Assembly (NCBI GenBank): GCA_965250105.1
Contig: OZ252290.1
Coordinates: forward strand, 3,162,001 to 3,226,000
Length of the DNA stretch: 64,000 nt
Reading direction: 5' to 3'
Source: JBCBSK01 sp965250105
GTDB lineage: Bacteria; Pseudomonadota; Alphaproteobacteria; Rhizobiales; Tepidamorphaceae
Positions 7,617 through 16,097 of this stretch are shown here, piece after piece (position 1 is the first letter of the stretch; every line of letters begins with the position of its first letter). Below the pieces are notes generated by a model. The model was not told the origin of the DNA. It searched no databases and worked only from the letters and a program-made list of their open reading frames with translations. The translations under genes were made by a program, and so were the position numbers.

Positions 7617-10016
7617 ATGGCGCACGCAAAATTGTATGTTATGAGATTTTACTCTGATTCAAAGAAAAAGATCAAAAAGGGTTTTCCATTCTTAATATCA
7701 TTGTACTTAATTGTTATAAATCCAAGGCGATTAAATAAGTACATTACAAGGTATTTCTATGATTTGCAGAAGATTGGAAAGTTCAAGAAACTAGCGAGAT
7801 ATGTGCTGAACATTGTCGATCCGGAATCCCGTTTTTTACTGAAAATCCATCACCGAAATTTTGTTTATCTCAAATTCGCTCAACAATGCGACCACACCAT
7901 GCTGCCTGCAGCAGTGTCAGGCTACAATGAATTCACAACCGCAAGTGCGCGACCCAAGCTGGCAGTCATTTGCAGGCCAAGTGCCATTCATTTTTTGAGG
8001 CCCGGGTTGGCCCCCTTGGGGCGCAACTTTGAAATTGTCTATTTTCCCAGTTTTGAGCCACGTGATGTCGAAAAACTCAAGAATATGGATGTAATTTTTT
8101 TTGAGTGGGGGTCCACTTTGCCAATTTTAGGCTTACTAGAAAAAGATATTCTCGAAAAGTCGATAGTTAGAATTCATGACTATGAGATTGATTCTAGTGA
8201 ATATATGCGCCCAAAGCTTTTGAAGAAGTGCAAAAATTTCATATTTATTAATGAAGATCTAAAAAACAGATTTTTGAGATTGTATGGGAGGCATGTCGAT
8301 GGCTCTAAATGCCACGTTGTTCCAAATGTAATATCGCCACCATTGAAATCTAAAGAGAATATTCAGCGTGTCGAGAAATCCATTCTCTTTGTAATGATTC
8401 AGTACAGTCAACGGAAAAGGCTGGATCGTTGCTTGAGAATATTTCAAAGATTACTCCAGGCGGATCCCGAATTCAAGCTCACAATCCATTGCGGCTTTAA
8501 CTCCAACATTCCTGATTTAGAAGCGCTTAGCGACGAAGTAAGGGCGAGAATTCGGATTTCGATAGGTGATCTGCCAAATAACGAAAAAGACGCCTGGAAA
8601 ATTGGCAACAAGCTCAAAATTCAGCAGATCTATGAAGCTCACGACATCGTCGTGTCTACTTCTGACAGAGAGGGCTTTCATTATGCGATCGCCGAAGGAA
8701 TGACGAATGGGTGTTATCCCGTCGTTTGGCACTGGTCGGTGGGAAATCCAAGGCAGTTTTGGGGGCCGTGGGTCGTCGATACTGAGGAAGAATTTGCAGA
8801 GAAGGTGCTCGAATTTTCTAGACTATCGCCGTCTCGAAAGGCGATCGAACGCGAAGCCGTTCAGAGTTTTGTTCGCGACAGCTATGGCCTCAGTGCATTC
8901 AGTGCAAAAATCCTAAAAGTCATCTCGCGATTTTACGACACTGGGAAATTGGTTTCGAAGAGAAAACCAAGAATTGCATTTTTAGCCCATAATCACTTGG
9001 TCAGGGACAATCCTCGTGGCGGTGAAAAATCATCCATGATGATCGTCCGTCACCTTGTCGACAACGGATATGACGTTGTGATTGTTGCTCGAGGTAAACC
9101 GAACACAGAGCCCGAGGCTATTTATGAAGATGGGCTTTTGCACGTTAACATACCCCATCTCGATTTTACGCTTGGTGCGATGGAGTGCCTGACCTGGATC
9201 CAGCCCGATGTCGTGTTGACTTGGGAATTAGCTGCGAAGATGAGCTACGAAGTTTGTCTGGCCCAGGGAATTCCATATCTCGTATTCATTCGGTTTTGGC
9301 ATATCGTGCAGCCACCACCATACACAAACCTGCTTGAACAGTCGTTGGATGAGGCATTCGTCGATGAACACCGGCCCATTTTCACCGGTGCCGATGCTTT
9401 GGTTTCAAACAGCAAGCATACGAGAGAGGTGATAAAACGAATTTATAATGTGGATTCAGAGGTTTCATATGTACCTGTTAGACCTCCACTTCGCGAAACA
9501 ACTGTTCGATCCGCCGAAGCGCCTGTGTTGGTGATTAATCCCAACAAGACGATGGGGTTTGAGTTTATTTTGTCGGACATTCTTGAGTTGGCCGACGATG
9601 TTCCATTCCGAATCATACAGGGTCAGATGATGACCAAGCGTAAAAATGTTGAGGTACTCCCTTATCTCGAAGGCGAGTATGAAGACCTTTTCGATAATGT
9701 GTCGGTCTTGCTGTTTCCGTTTTCGCAGGAGCCGTGTGGTACGGGGCGAGTTGTGTTTGAAGCTTATAACTTGGGTATTCCGGTCATTGCGACCCGGATA
9801 TCGGGCATTCCAGAGGTTGTCGACGAGAACTGTCTTATGGAGCGTGATGCAACTGCTGCGGATTGGCACTCAAAGATTGTCGAGATTCTGGATAACTATG
9901 AATTTTACAGCAGAAGGTCCAAAGATTTAGCCTGTAAATTTGACGTTTTTGACGAGTTGGGCGTCATATTGAAAACGGTTGAAAAGCTGATCCCGTCAAG
10001 ACACTGCACCTTCTAA
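7617..10016 (+). CDS. Tandem-domain glycosyltransferase (two GT-B/GT4-like units)
   Basis: The product has 799 residues. The first half (about 1-430) ends in a GT4-type donor-binding segment, EGFHYAIAEG (about 351) followed by a Gly/Trp-rich loop. The second half (about 445-799) starts like a fresh GT-B N-domain (RIAFLAHNHLVRDNPRGGE) and ends with CGTGRVVFEAYNLGIPVIAT (about 706). Two glycosyltransferases in one chain usually add successive sugars of a repeat unit. The start is AT-rich and preceded by a weak AGGG. GC content is visibly lower than in its neighbours, which suggests transfer. The sugars used are unknown. Confidence 0.75.
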   Translation: MAHAKLYVMRFYSDSKKKIKKGFPFLISLYLIVINPRRLNKYITRYFYDLQKIGKFKKLARYVLNIVDPESRFLLKIHHRNFVYLKFAQQCDHTMLPAAVSGYNEFTTASARPKLAVICRPSAIHFLRPGLAPLGRNFEIVYFPSFEPRDVEKLKNMDVIFFEWGSTLPILGLLEKDILEKSIVRIHDYEIDSSEYMRPKLLKKCKNFIFINEDLKNRFLRLYGRHVDGSKCHVVPNVISPPLKSKENIQRVEKSILFVMIQYSQRKRLDRCLRIFQRLLQADPEFKLTIHCGFNSNIPDLEALSDEVRARIRISIGDLPNNEKDAWKIGNKLKIQQIYEAHDIVVSTSDREGFHYAIAEGMTNGCYPVVWHWSVGNPRQFWGPWVVDTEEEFAEKVLEFSRLSPSRKAIEREAVQSFVRDSYGLSAFSAKILKVISRFYDTGKLVSKRKPRIAFLAHNHLVRDNPRGGEKSSMMIVRHLVDNGYDVVIVARGKPNTEPEAIYEDGLLHVNIPHLDFTLGAMECLTWIQPDVVLTWELAAKMSYEVCLAQGIPYLVFIRFWHIVQPPPYTNLLEQSLDEAFVDEHRPIFTGADALVSNSKHTREVIKRIYNVDSEVSYVPVRPPLRETTVRSAEAPVLVINPNKTMGFEFILSDILELADDVPFRIIQGQMMTKRKNVEVLPYLEGEYEDLFDNVSVLLFPFSQEPCGTGRVVFEAYNLGIPVIATRISGIPEVVDENCLMERDATAADWHSKIVEILDNYEFYSRRSKDLACKFDVFDELGVILKTVEKLIPSRHCTF

Positions 10017-10041
10017 TAACAACCATTCTTGAGCCGACGGT

Positions 10042-10111
10042 TTTCAATTTTTGGTGGGTCTGACAATTCTATCATTGCCGGTTTCAGACGATGTCTCTCT
10101 AAAAATTGAAA
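10042..10111. terminator. Likely bidirectional terminator (nested inverted repeats)
   Basis: TTTCAATTTTT at 10042-10052 pairs with AAAAATTGAAA at 10101-10111. Inside it GTCTGA (10058-10063) pairs with TCAGAC (10084-10089). It lies between two convergent genes, where a shared terminator is expected. The A and T tracts on the outer arms would serve either strand. Confidence 0.45.
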
Positions 10112-10216
10112 CCCGCCGCCCCAAATCCGGGAGATATTGCGAGGATTGGCTCGCGGCATAAGATTGTTTGGGTAGTCGAAGCGAAACGATGTGTTCTGCG
10201 CGGCCAGTGTGCGCTG

Positions 10217-11275
10217 TCAAGCCTTGACGAGGCAATGTCCTTTGCTCAGGCGTTTCCTCAGATTGAATACGAAGGTGTAAAAAGAGCTCAGTTTGGTTAC
10301 ATTTTGAACGATCGATTTCATATAAGCGACCAGAAAGCGCAATAGTAACGCCAGAATTATAATATCTGCGATTTGCGAACGGTCCACACCGATTTGGCCG
10401 ATGAGCGTAGCCAGAAAGGTTACAATGATGATGGACTGACCAAAGTCGATAAACATCGTCGCGCTGCTGTTGGCATTCCGCTGGATGTGCGTAACCTTCG
10501 ACAAAACGGGCCCAAGATCATAGAGCGCAGAACTGAGCATTTGCCGCTTGGTTTCGGGAGATGTGTTCTGAAGGGGAAGGCCTTTTAGTTCGGCCACATA
10601 ATCCCGTGAAGCAACGGTCGCCTGCTCCAGCTCATTTGCTGTTTTGTATGATTTTGCATGCCAAATCACAATGAAACATACTGAAAGTATGGCGCCAACG
10701 CCTGCAATGATCGCCATTATCACCCAGTTGATATAGATGCCAACCGATAGCGTGATCAGAAATACGACGGTGTTTGCGACAAGGTCAAACAGACGTGTAG
10801 CGACGCTTATCAGTGATTTGTGACACGTTCGTACTTGAGTAATAACGTCTGCAACCATTTTTCGGTTGCTGAGTTGATCTTCATCCAGCTCTGCCAATTC
10901 AATTTTTGCTTTCTGCTGTGTAATGTGCTCCGCAACCGCGGCAACTAAGCGTATGTTCATGACTTGGTGAGCTTTTTGAAACAGGGCGGAGAGTAAGAAT
11001 GCGAGCCCTGGTAATGCGCAGATTACAACAAAGAAATAGATATCCTTGTCTGGAAAATAGCTCCTCATTTCCGGATTGAATAAGCTTGGATCCAGCAACC
11101 AAGTTGCCGTCCTGATTGTAAGCACAAAACCGGCGACGGCTCCAAGGCGCGCAAATATGCTTGCCAAGATCGATGCGCTGAGCAGCCAAGGATGATCAGC
11201 CGCAGCAAACCCAGCGAGCCACTGCCATGAGTGCAAGTACCGTTTGATGCGACTAAAAATCAACTGGCGAACCAA
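10217..11275 (-). CDS. ABC-exporter-type transmembrane domain without ATPase
   Basis: The 352 residues form about six hydrophobic segments (near 29-60, 80-100, 155-200 as a pair, 270-290 and 300-320). They are linked by polar helices like those of the ABC_membrane (type IV exporter) domain, for example ERQTAK-like coupling-helix stretches near 230-245. The protein stops just where the nucleotide-binding domain would start, and no Walker A or LSGGQ motif follows. It could pair with a separate ATPase elsewhere or be a truncated remnant. It lies downstream of a pyruvyl transferase family gene on the same strand and could export or flip a glycan intermediate. Confidence 0.55.
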   Translation of the reverse strand: MVRQLIFSRIKRYLHSWQWLAGFAAADHPWLLSASILASIFARLGAVAGFVLTIRTATWLLDPSLFNPEMRSYFPDKDIYFFVVICALPGLAFLLSALFQKAHQVMNIRLVAAVAEHITQQKAKIELAELDEDQLSNRKMVADVITQVRTCHKSLISVATRLFDLVANTVVFLITLSVGIYINWVIMAIIAGVGAILSVCFIVIWHAKSYKTANELEQATVASRDYVAELKGLPLQNTSPETKRQMLSSALYDLGPVLSKVTHIQRNANSSATMFIDFGQSIIIVTFLATLIGQIGVDRSQIADIIILALLLRFLVAYMKSIVQNVTKLSSFYTFVFNLRKRLSKGHCLVKA

Positions 11276-11346
11276 ATTATCAGTGATCTACGTGAAAATT
11301 GCATAGAATAAGACTTTGCCCGCGTCTTATTCTTTGGGCAGTAATG

Positions 11347-12312
11347 TTACCATAAGTAACCGGACTCCTCCTTAAATTTATCCTGCACCATGTCTGCGAT
11401 TTGCTCGATGGCAGCAACATGCGTTTGAGTTGCGTTGCGGCGTATCGCATCCAGTAATCTTTTCTCAATCCGAGGCATATCTTCGCGAGCTCGCTTGTAT
11501 ACCTCAGGCAATTTATCCACTTCCGTGGTGAAATATTTGCTTAAACATAAACTTTCCACCAATCCTGTGACTTTTCTGCTGTATATATATCCGCAAACAG
11601 CACAGCCGCAAATAATAGACAAGATAATGGCGTGATATTGAGAGCAAATAACTAAGTCGCATTTTCTTAATTCATTCAAGTAAAAATTAATTGATCCATT
11701 ATAAGAAAGATCTTTTGTATTGCTGATTAATGGAATTCTTGTGTGAAATTTCTCCCGAAAATAGGAGTTTACATCAACGCACTCTGCTTTTTCTTCTAAA
11801 GCAATCTCAGAGCATAGTTCATTTAGCCTGGGCAGGTCCGTGGCTCGTTTGATGCGCAACGAGAAACCAACTCTGGTTCTTTGGCCTTTGTCTGTCGATT
11901 CAGTTGGGTCTATAGCAAAGGCCATATCGGGTGCCAACAGCGCGCTGCCACGCCCGTACTTCCAGGCCAAGATGTCGCGCACAGTTGCTATATCCACGCT
12001 TGTTAACAACTCGCCTATATTTTCAGGAATTGCACAACCTTCCATCCCAGCTGATATGATCGCGCTGGGCATGCTTTTGCCGTATCGCTCCAAAACATCC
12101 AGCCGCTTGCCCGAAACGGCGTTCAGCACGCCACCTCCGCCCAATATTACACCATTAACTCTACGGGGGGATGCCGCGGATGTAACGACATTGATGCCCT
12201 TTCTGGTCATTACATCCGTGAGTATGTATCGGTATATGTCGTCCCCTACGTTGCCAATTTCCTTGTAGTTGCCCAAAATCAGAACAGTAGGTTTTTCAAT
12301 TTCCAAACTCAT
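11347..12312 (-). CDS. Polysaccharide pyruvyl transferase family protein
   Basis: In this 321-residue protein the N-terminal GNVGDDIYRY (residues 20-29) and LGGGGVLNA (about 57-65) correspond to the N-x-G-D and glycine-rich motifs of PF04230. A later segment, CDLVICSQYHAIILSIICG, holds the His of the family's R/Q-x-H motif. It lies 71 bases upstream of the membrane protein on the same strand. It probably modifies a glycan or acts as a transferase of this superfamily, but pyruvylation is not proven. An IS remnant lies just upstream of its start. Confidence 0.7.
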   Translation of the reverse strand: MSLEIEKPTVLILGNYKEIGNVGDDIYRYILTDVMTRKGINVVTSAASPRRVNGVILGGGGVLNAVSGKRLDVLERYGKSMPSAIISAGMEGCAIPENIGELLTSVDIATVRDILAWKYGRGSALLAPDMAFAIDPTESTDKGQRTRVGFSLRIKRATDLPRLNELCSEIALEEKAECVDVNSYFREKFHTRIPLISNTKDLSYNGSINFYLNELRKCDLVICSQYHAIILSIICGCAVCGYIYSRKVTGLVESLCLSKYFTTEVDKLPEVYKRAREDMPRIEKRLLDAIRRNATQTHVAAIEQIADMVQDKFKEESGYLW

Positions 12313-12399
12313 ATACGCTCCTTATCCGCAAGTCATTTGATGCGGTCTGAATGATCACAATTTCCGCATCAATAAGAGGGCAAATCTAAAAATCCATGG

Positions 12400-12620
12400 A
12401 ATTGCTGAGTGACCGGGGTCTCTTTGGTGGTCCAGTCCAAGAGTTGGAATCTGGCGTGGACTTGGGCGTTTGACTGGTTGGCCCGGTTGGCAGCGTAGGC
12501 TGTCGAGATTGGCTATGGCAAGATGGCTTTCGGGGCTGGTGGTCTGTATCCCAATGAGCTGTGTGGCCGTCCGGTGTTGTAGGAGTTGCGCAATTGTGAT
12601 CCCGCCAATGAAGTGGTCCT
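12400..12620 (-). pseudogene. C-terminal remnant of a different IS transposase
   Basis: Read on the minus strand, 12500-12605 gives RNSYNTGRPHSSLGYRPPAP followed by a stop. This is the highly conserved end of rve-type (IS3-like) transposases. Nothing upstream of it is left, because the second IS3 copy begins at 12647. A perfect 8-base inverted repeat (GTCCTCCG 12616-12623, CGGAGGAC 12639-12646) abuts that insertion. The rest of 12313-12499 shows no gene. Confidence 0.65.
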
Positions 12621-12646
12621 CCGCTATGTTTAGGCAAACGGAGGAC

Positions 12647-13854
12647 TGATCTTGACCCTTGAAACTAGTCCGAACTGATTGCGAATTTTTGGGTGCATTC
12701 TGGCAAGAGAGGAGTGTACCGATGCCGAAGAAGCGATGCAGCGATGAATAGATTGCCTTTGCGCTGAGGCAGGCAGAGGCCGGAGGGACGGTGGGCGAGA
12801 TATGCCGTAAGATGGGGATCGCTGAGGCGACCTTTTATCGATGGAAGAAGGTCTATGCCGGGATGTGTGTGGCGGAGATCCGGAGGCTAAAGCAGCTCGA
12901 GGATGAGAACGGCAAGCTGAAGTGTCTGGTCGCCGATCTGACGCTCGATAAGACCATGCTTCAGGATGCGCTAAGAAAAAAAGTGGTGAAGCCTGTCCGT
13001 CGTCGCGAGGTTGTCCGACACTATCAGGATGTGTTTGCGGTGTCGGAGCGCCGTGCTTGCAGGGCCATGGGCTTCGGACGGGCAAGCCATAGATACCAAT
13101 CCCGGCGTGATCCTGAAGTGGAGCTCAGGATGCGACTGAAGGAGTTGGCTGAGAGCCGCGTGCGGTACGGATATCGCCGCCTGCACATTCTGCTGCGACG
13201 CGAGGGTTGGCATGTGAACCACAAACGCCTGTATCGCTTGTATTGCGAAGAAGGTTTGTCGATCCAGACACGTAGCCCGAAATGACGCCGGGCATGTCAG
13301 TATCGATCCGGCCGGCCCGAAGCCGATGGCATGAACGATGTCTGGGCGATGGACTTCATGTCGGATCGTCTGTTCGACGAAAGGCCGTTCCGGATTCTGA
13401 CGATCGTCGACTGCTACACGAGAGAAGCTCTCGCGACCGCTGCGAGGACGAACTTCCGTGCGTATCAGGTCATTGATGAACTGGATCGATTAGCACCGAT
13501 CAGGGGTAAGCCGCGCAGCATTCGGGTGGACAACGGCCCGGAGTTCGCAGGTCGACTGCTCGACCAATGGGCCTACCTGAATAAGGTGGAGCTGGACTTC
13601 TCTCGGCCCGGAGAACCAACCGATAACGCCTATATCGAAGCGTTCAACAGCCGCCTGTGACAGGAATGCCTGAGCGCTTCATGGTTCCTGTCTATGGACG
13701 ACACTAGATCCCGGATAAACGAATGGAGAGCAGGTTACAACGAAACCAGGCCACATTCATCGCTCGGAAACTTGACGCCGAGTGACTTTGCGGCCCAACT
13801 GAACGAAACTCGAAAGGTCGTATGAAGACCGGACCAGAAATTGGGTGAGATCCA
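12647..13854 (+). mobile_element. IS3-family element, copy 2, dead
   Basis: This is a 1208-base element with the same TGATCTTGACCC left end and GGTGAGATCCA right end as copy 1. It has the same orientation and the same disabling mutations, but lacks the IS5 insertion and the 143-base duplication. It therefore shows the ancestral form of copy 1. No direct repeats flank it. Its right end enters a truncated reading frame at 13861. Confidence 0.88.
12722..13825 (+). pseudogene. IS3-family transposase, broken (copy 2)
   Basis: The frame has the same three nonsense codons as copy 1: TAG at 12749 for Gln, TGA at 13283 for Arg, and TGA at about 13658 for Arg. It also has the same A7 stretch that fuses OrfA and OrfB. 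The integrase core motifs and the C-terminal region down to NETRKVV are otherwise intact. Sharing all the lesions means the copies separated after inactivation. Confidence 0.87.
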
Positions 13855-13860
13855 AGATCA

Positions 13861-14019
13861 ATGGACTCTCTGCCTCATACGATTGGCCGTTTCGCGTATT
13901 GGGCACTCCCAGATGAATATGAAAATACGATCCTGAAACTGCACTTGTTTTTGGGTAGATATTCAAAACAGACGGATAGCGGAATAGGCCGCAAAATTTG
14001 CAGCCTCAAACTAGAATAG
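13861..14019 (+). pseudogene. Short 3' remnant of an unknown gene cut by IS3
   Basis: The frame emerging from the IS3 end stays open for 52 codons from ATG 13861 and stops six bases before the NeuA-PseG start. That tight spacing looks like a genuine operon junction, so it is probably the end of a lost gene of the nonulosonate pathway. The residues (GRFAYWALPDEYENTILK and beyond) are not assigned to a family. A stand-alone small protein is possible but less likely. Confidence 0.4.
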
Positions 14020-14025
14020 CAACGG

Positions 14026-15663
14026 ATGAAAGCCTCGCACACTTGGATAGTCATACCTGCCAGGGGCGGGTCTCGCGGTCTTCCACGGAAGAATGTACGA
14101 TCGCTAGCAGGCGTCCCATTGATTGCCCATGTAATCAGATCGGTTCTTGAGGTATGCGCCAATGAGCGCGTGATCGTCATTACAGATGATGATGAAATCG
14201 ATGCCATTGCGCAGAACGAAGGCGTTGTTGTCACCAGGGAGCCAGAAACGACCGGCAACGCCACCCTTGATGAAGTCACGTTGAAGGTTGTCAAATACAT
14301 TCAAGAGCTTGGTGCTACCAACGACGATATCATTCTCACTGTCCAGCCAACATGCCCATTCATCCGTGCAAAGCGAATCGAAGAAGCAACCGCGGCATTT
14401 GCCGACGGTGCTGGATCGGTGATTACCGTTGTGGACGATCGCCATCTTGGATGGCGTTTGGATGAGAGCGGCAATCCTACGCCGAACTATAAGGCGCGGC
14501 TGAATAGGCAGAAACTTGATCCGCAGTTCAGAGAAACGGGCGCGATCATCGGATGTCGGATCAAGGATCTGATCGAGACGAAGACGCGTATCGTCGAGCC
14601 TATACGGCTTATCGAAGTCAGCACCGATGAGGCACTGGACATCGATGACTTCTCGGATTGGGCTATCGCACAATACAAGGTGTCACGACGTGATATCATC
14701 ATCAGAGCCGATGCAAGCACCCAACTGGGTATGGGCCACGTTTTCAGGGCCTTGGCGATCGCTCAGGAACTCGCACAACACAGATTGACGATTGCTGCAG
14801 ACCGAACCTACTCACTGGCGCTCGAATTTTTGTCAAACTATCCATTTGAAGTGCTTGGAGTCGATGGGGACAAAGGATTCGTTGAGCTTGTCCAAAACCG
14901 TAGCCCGGATCTAGTGATTTTGGACCAGAAGTCCACGTCAAAATCATATGTCCGAACACTGAAAGACGCTGCGGATAAAGTTGTTACATTTGAAGATCAT
15001 GGCGACGGAGCTGTCGAGGCAGACTTGCTAGTTTCAGATCTTTACACCAATTTGGATGTTCCCCTAGAAAGACAGCTGACGGGAATATCGAACGCAATAT
15101 TAGCGCCCAGTTTTGAAACGGTTGGATCATCTGCGATTTTTTCTCATAAAGTCGAAAACATTCTTGTTGTATTTGGAGGAACTGATCCTTCAAATCTTAC
15201 AGAGAAAACTTTGGAATCATTGTCGAAAATCAAATACAAAGGCCGGTGTACAGTCATATTGGGGCCTGGATATCAAAAACATGCTGAATTAGACTACTAT
15301 GGATTGCAGGTCGAAGTGCACTCGAACGTGAAATACATGCCAAGACTCATGCGCTCAGCTGATTTGGCCATATCCAGCGCGGGGCGAACAATCTCGGAGC
15401 TGACATCTTTGGGCATTCCCGTTCTTTGCATGTGCCAGAACGAACACGAGCTCACACACACTCATGCATCTCCTCGGTTCGGTGTGGTCAATCTCGGACT
15501 TGGAAAACTGGTGAATACGGACACCATTGCTGCACATGCGGAGCATTTGATAGAGTCGCATGAACTGAGAGAAACTCTGAGATCGCGCGCATTGTTTGAA
15601 AACCAAGACCGAAGCAACAATGCGATTATAAGACGCATTGAGAAGAAGATCGGCTGGTCTTAG
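14026..15663 (+). CDS. NeuA-type cytidylyltransferase fused to PseG/SpsG-like hydrolase
   Basis: In this 545-residue protein, residues 1-220 form a CMP-nonulosonate synthetase domain with the ARGGSRGLPRKN signature (12-23) and a second VQPTCPF block. Residues 225-545 form a PseG-like GT-B domain that starts with RADASTQLGMGHVFRALAIA. PseG enzymes remove UDP from a 2,4-diacetamido-trideoxyhexose, giving the sugar that NeuB/PseI condenses with phosphoenolpyruvate. The fusion therefore holds the step before NeuB and the step after it. This points to a pseudaminic- or legionaminic-type product rather than plain sialic acid. The dehydratase and aminotransferase are not in the window. Confidence 0.85.
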   Translation: MKASHTWIVIPARGGSRGLPRKNVRSLAGVPLIAHVIRSVLEVCANERVIVITDDDEIDAIAQNEGVVVTREPETTGNATLDEVTLKVVKYIQELGATNDDIILTVQPTCPFIRAKRIEEATAAFADGAGSVITVVDDRHLGWRLDESGNPTPNYKARLNRQKLDPQFRETGAIIGCRIKDLIETKTRIVEPIRLIEVSTDEALDIDDFSDWAIAQYKVSRRDIIIRADASTQLGMGHVFRALAIAQELAQHRLTIAADRTYSLALEFLSNYPFEVLGVDGDKGFVELVQNRSPDLVILDQKSTSKSYVRTLKDAADKVVTFEDHGDGAVEADLLVSDLYTNLDVPLERQLTGISNAILAPSFETVGSSAIFSHKVENILVVFGGTDPSNLTEKTLESLSKIKYKGRCTVILGPGYQKHAELDYYGLQVEVHSNVKYMPRLMRSADLAISSAGRTISELTSLGIPVLCMCQNEHELTHTHASPRFGVVNLGLGKLVNTDTIAAHAEHLIESHELRETLRSRALFENQDRSNNAIIRRIEKKIGWS

Positions 15664-16097
15664 TTTCTCACGATAGTAATATCAGGGCAGATCTCAACAG
15701 TACTGACATCGGATCTGAAACTCACTCTTGATCCGCTTTTATCTCAAGCTCGAATTTAGGTCGAATCGCCTTTGCTGTCCGGGCCATCTGGTCAGCAATT
15801 GTTCCGGGATGTATACTTGAGCCTCATTCATGGAGCTTGGATGTTTCGTCTGCCATATCAGCGGTTTGTTGCGGAAAACCCTATGGGGCTGAGCTTTATA
15901 CGACCCCCAAGTCACGCTCGCGTTTTTGTTCAGGACATGGGCAAAGATCGGGCGTATTTTGGGAAACTCCAGTGGCTTGTTTGGATCGCGAGCTGATAGA
16001 CAGGCAATGCCCCAATCACCTGGTTGCACCCCGCGCTGAAACAATCCGTTGCTAATGTGCATAGGTCTGACACCTGAATTTGAGGCTTCATTTTGAT
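15664..16097. other. Gap without a supported gene
   Basis: These 434 bases separate the NeuA-PseG fusion from the TPR/GT-B gene. Short frames exist on both strands, the longest being 124 codons on the minus strand from 16113 to 15739. None has a ribosome site or a family I recognise. A decayed gene is possible. The start of the next gene is preceded by few purines. Confidence 0.4.

Noticed and set aside
10106..10345. A 79-codon plus-strand frame overlapping the end of the ABC-type membrane gene
   Set aside because: It overlaps the 3' end of a better-supported minus-strand gene and part of the likely terminator.
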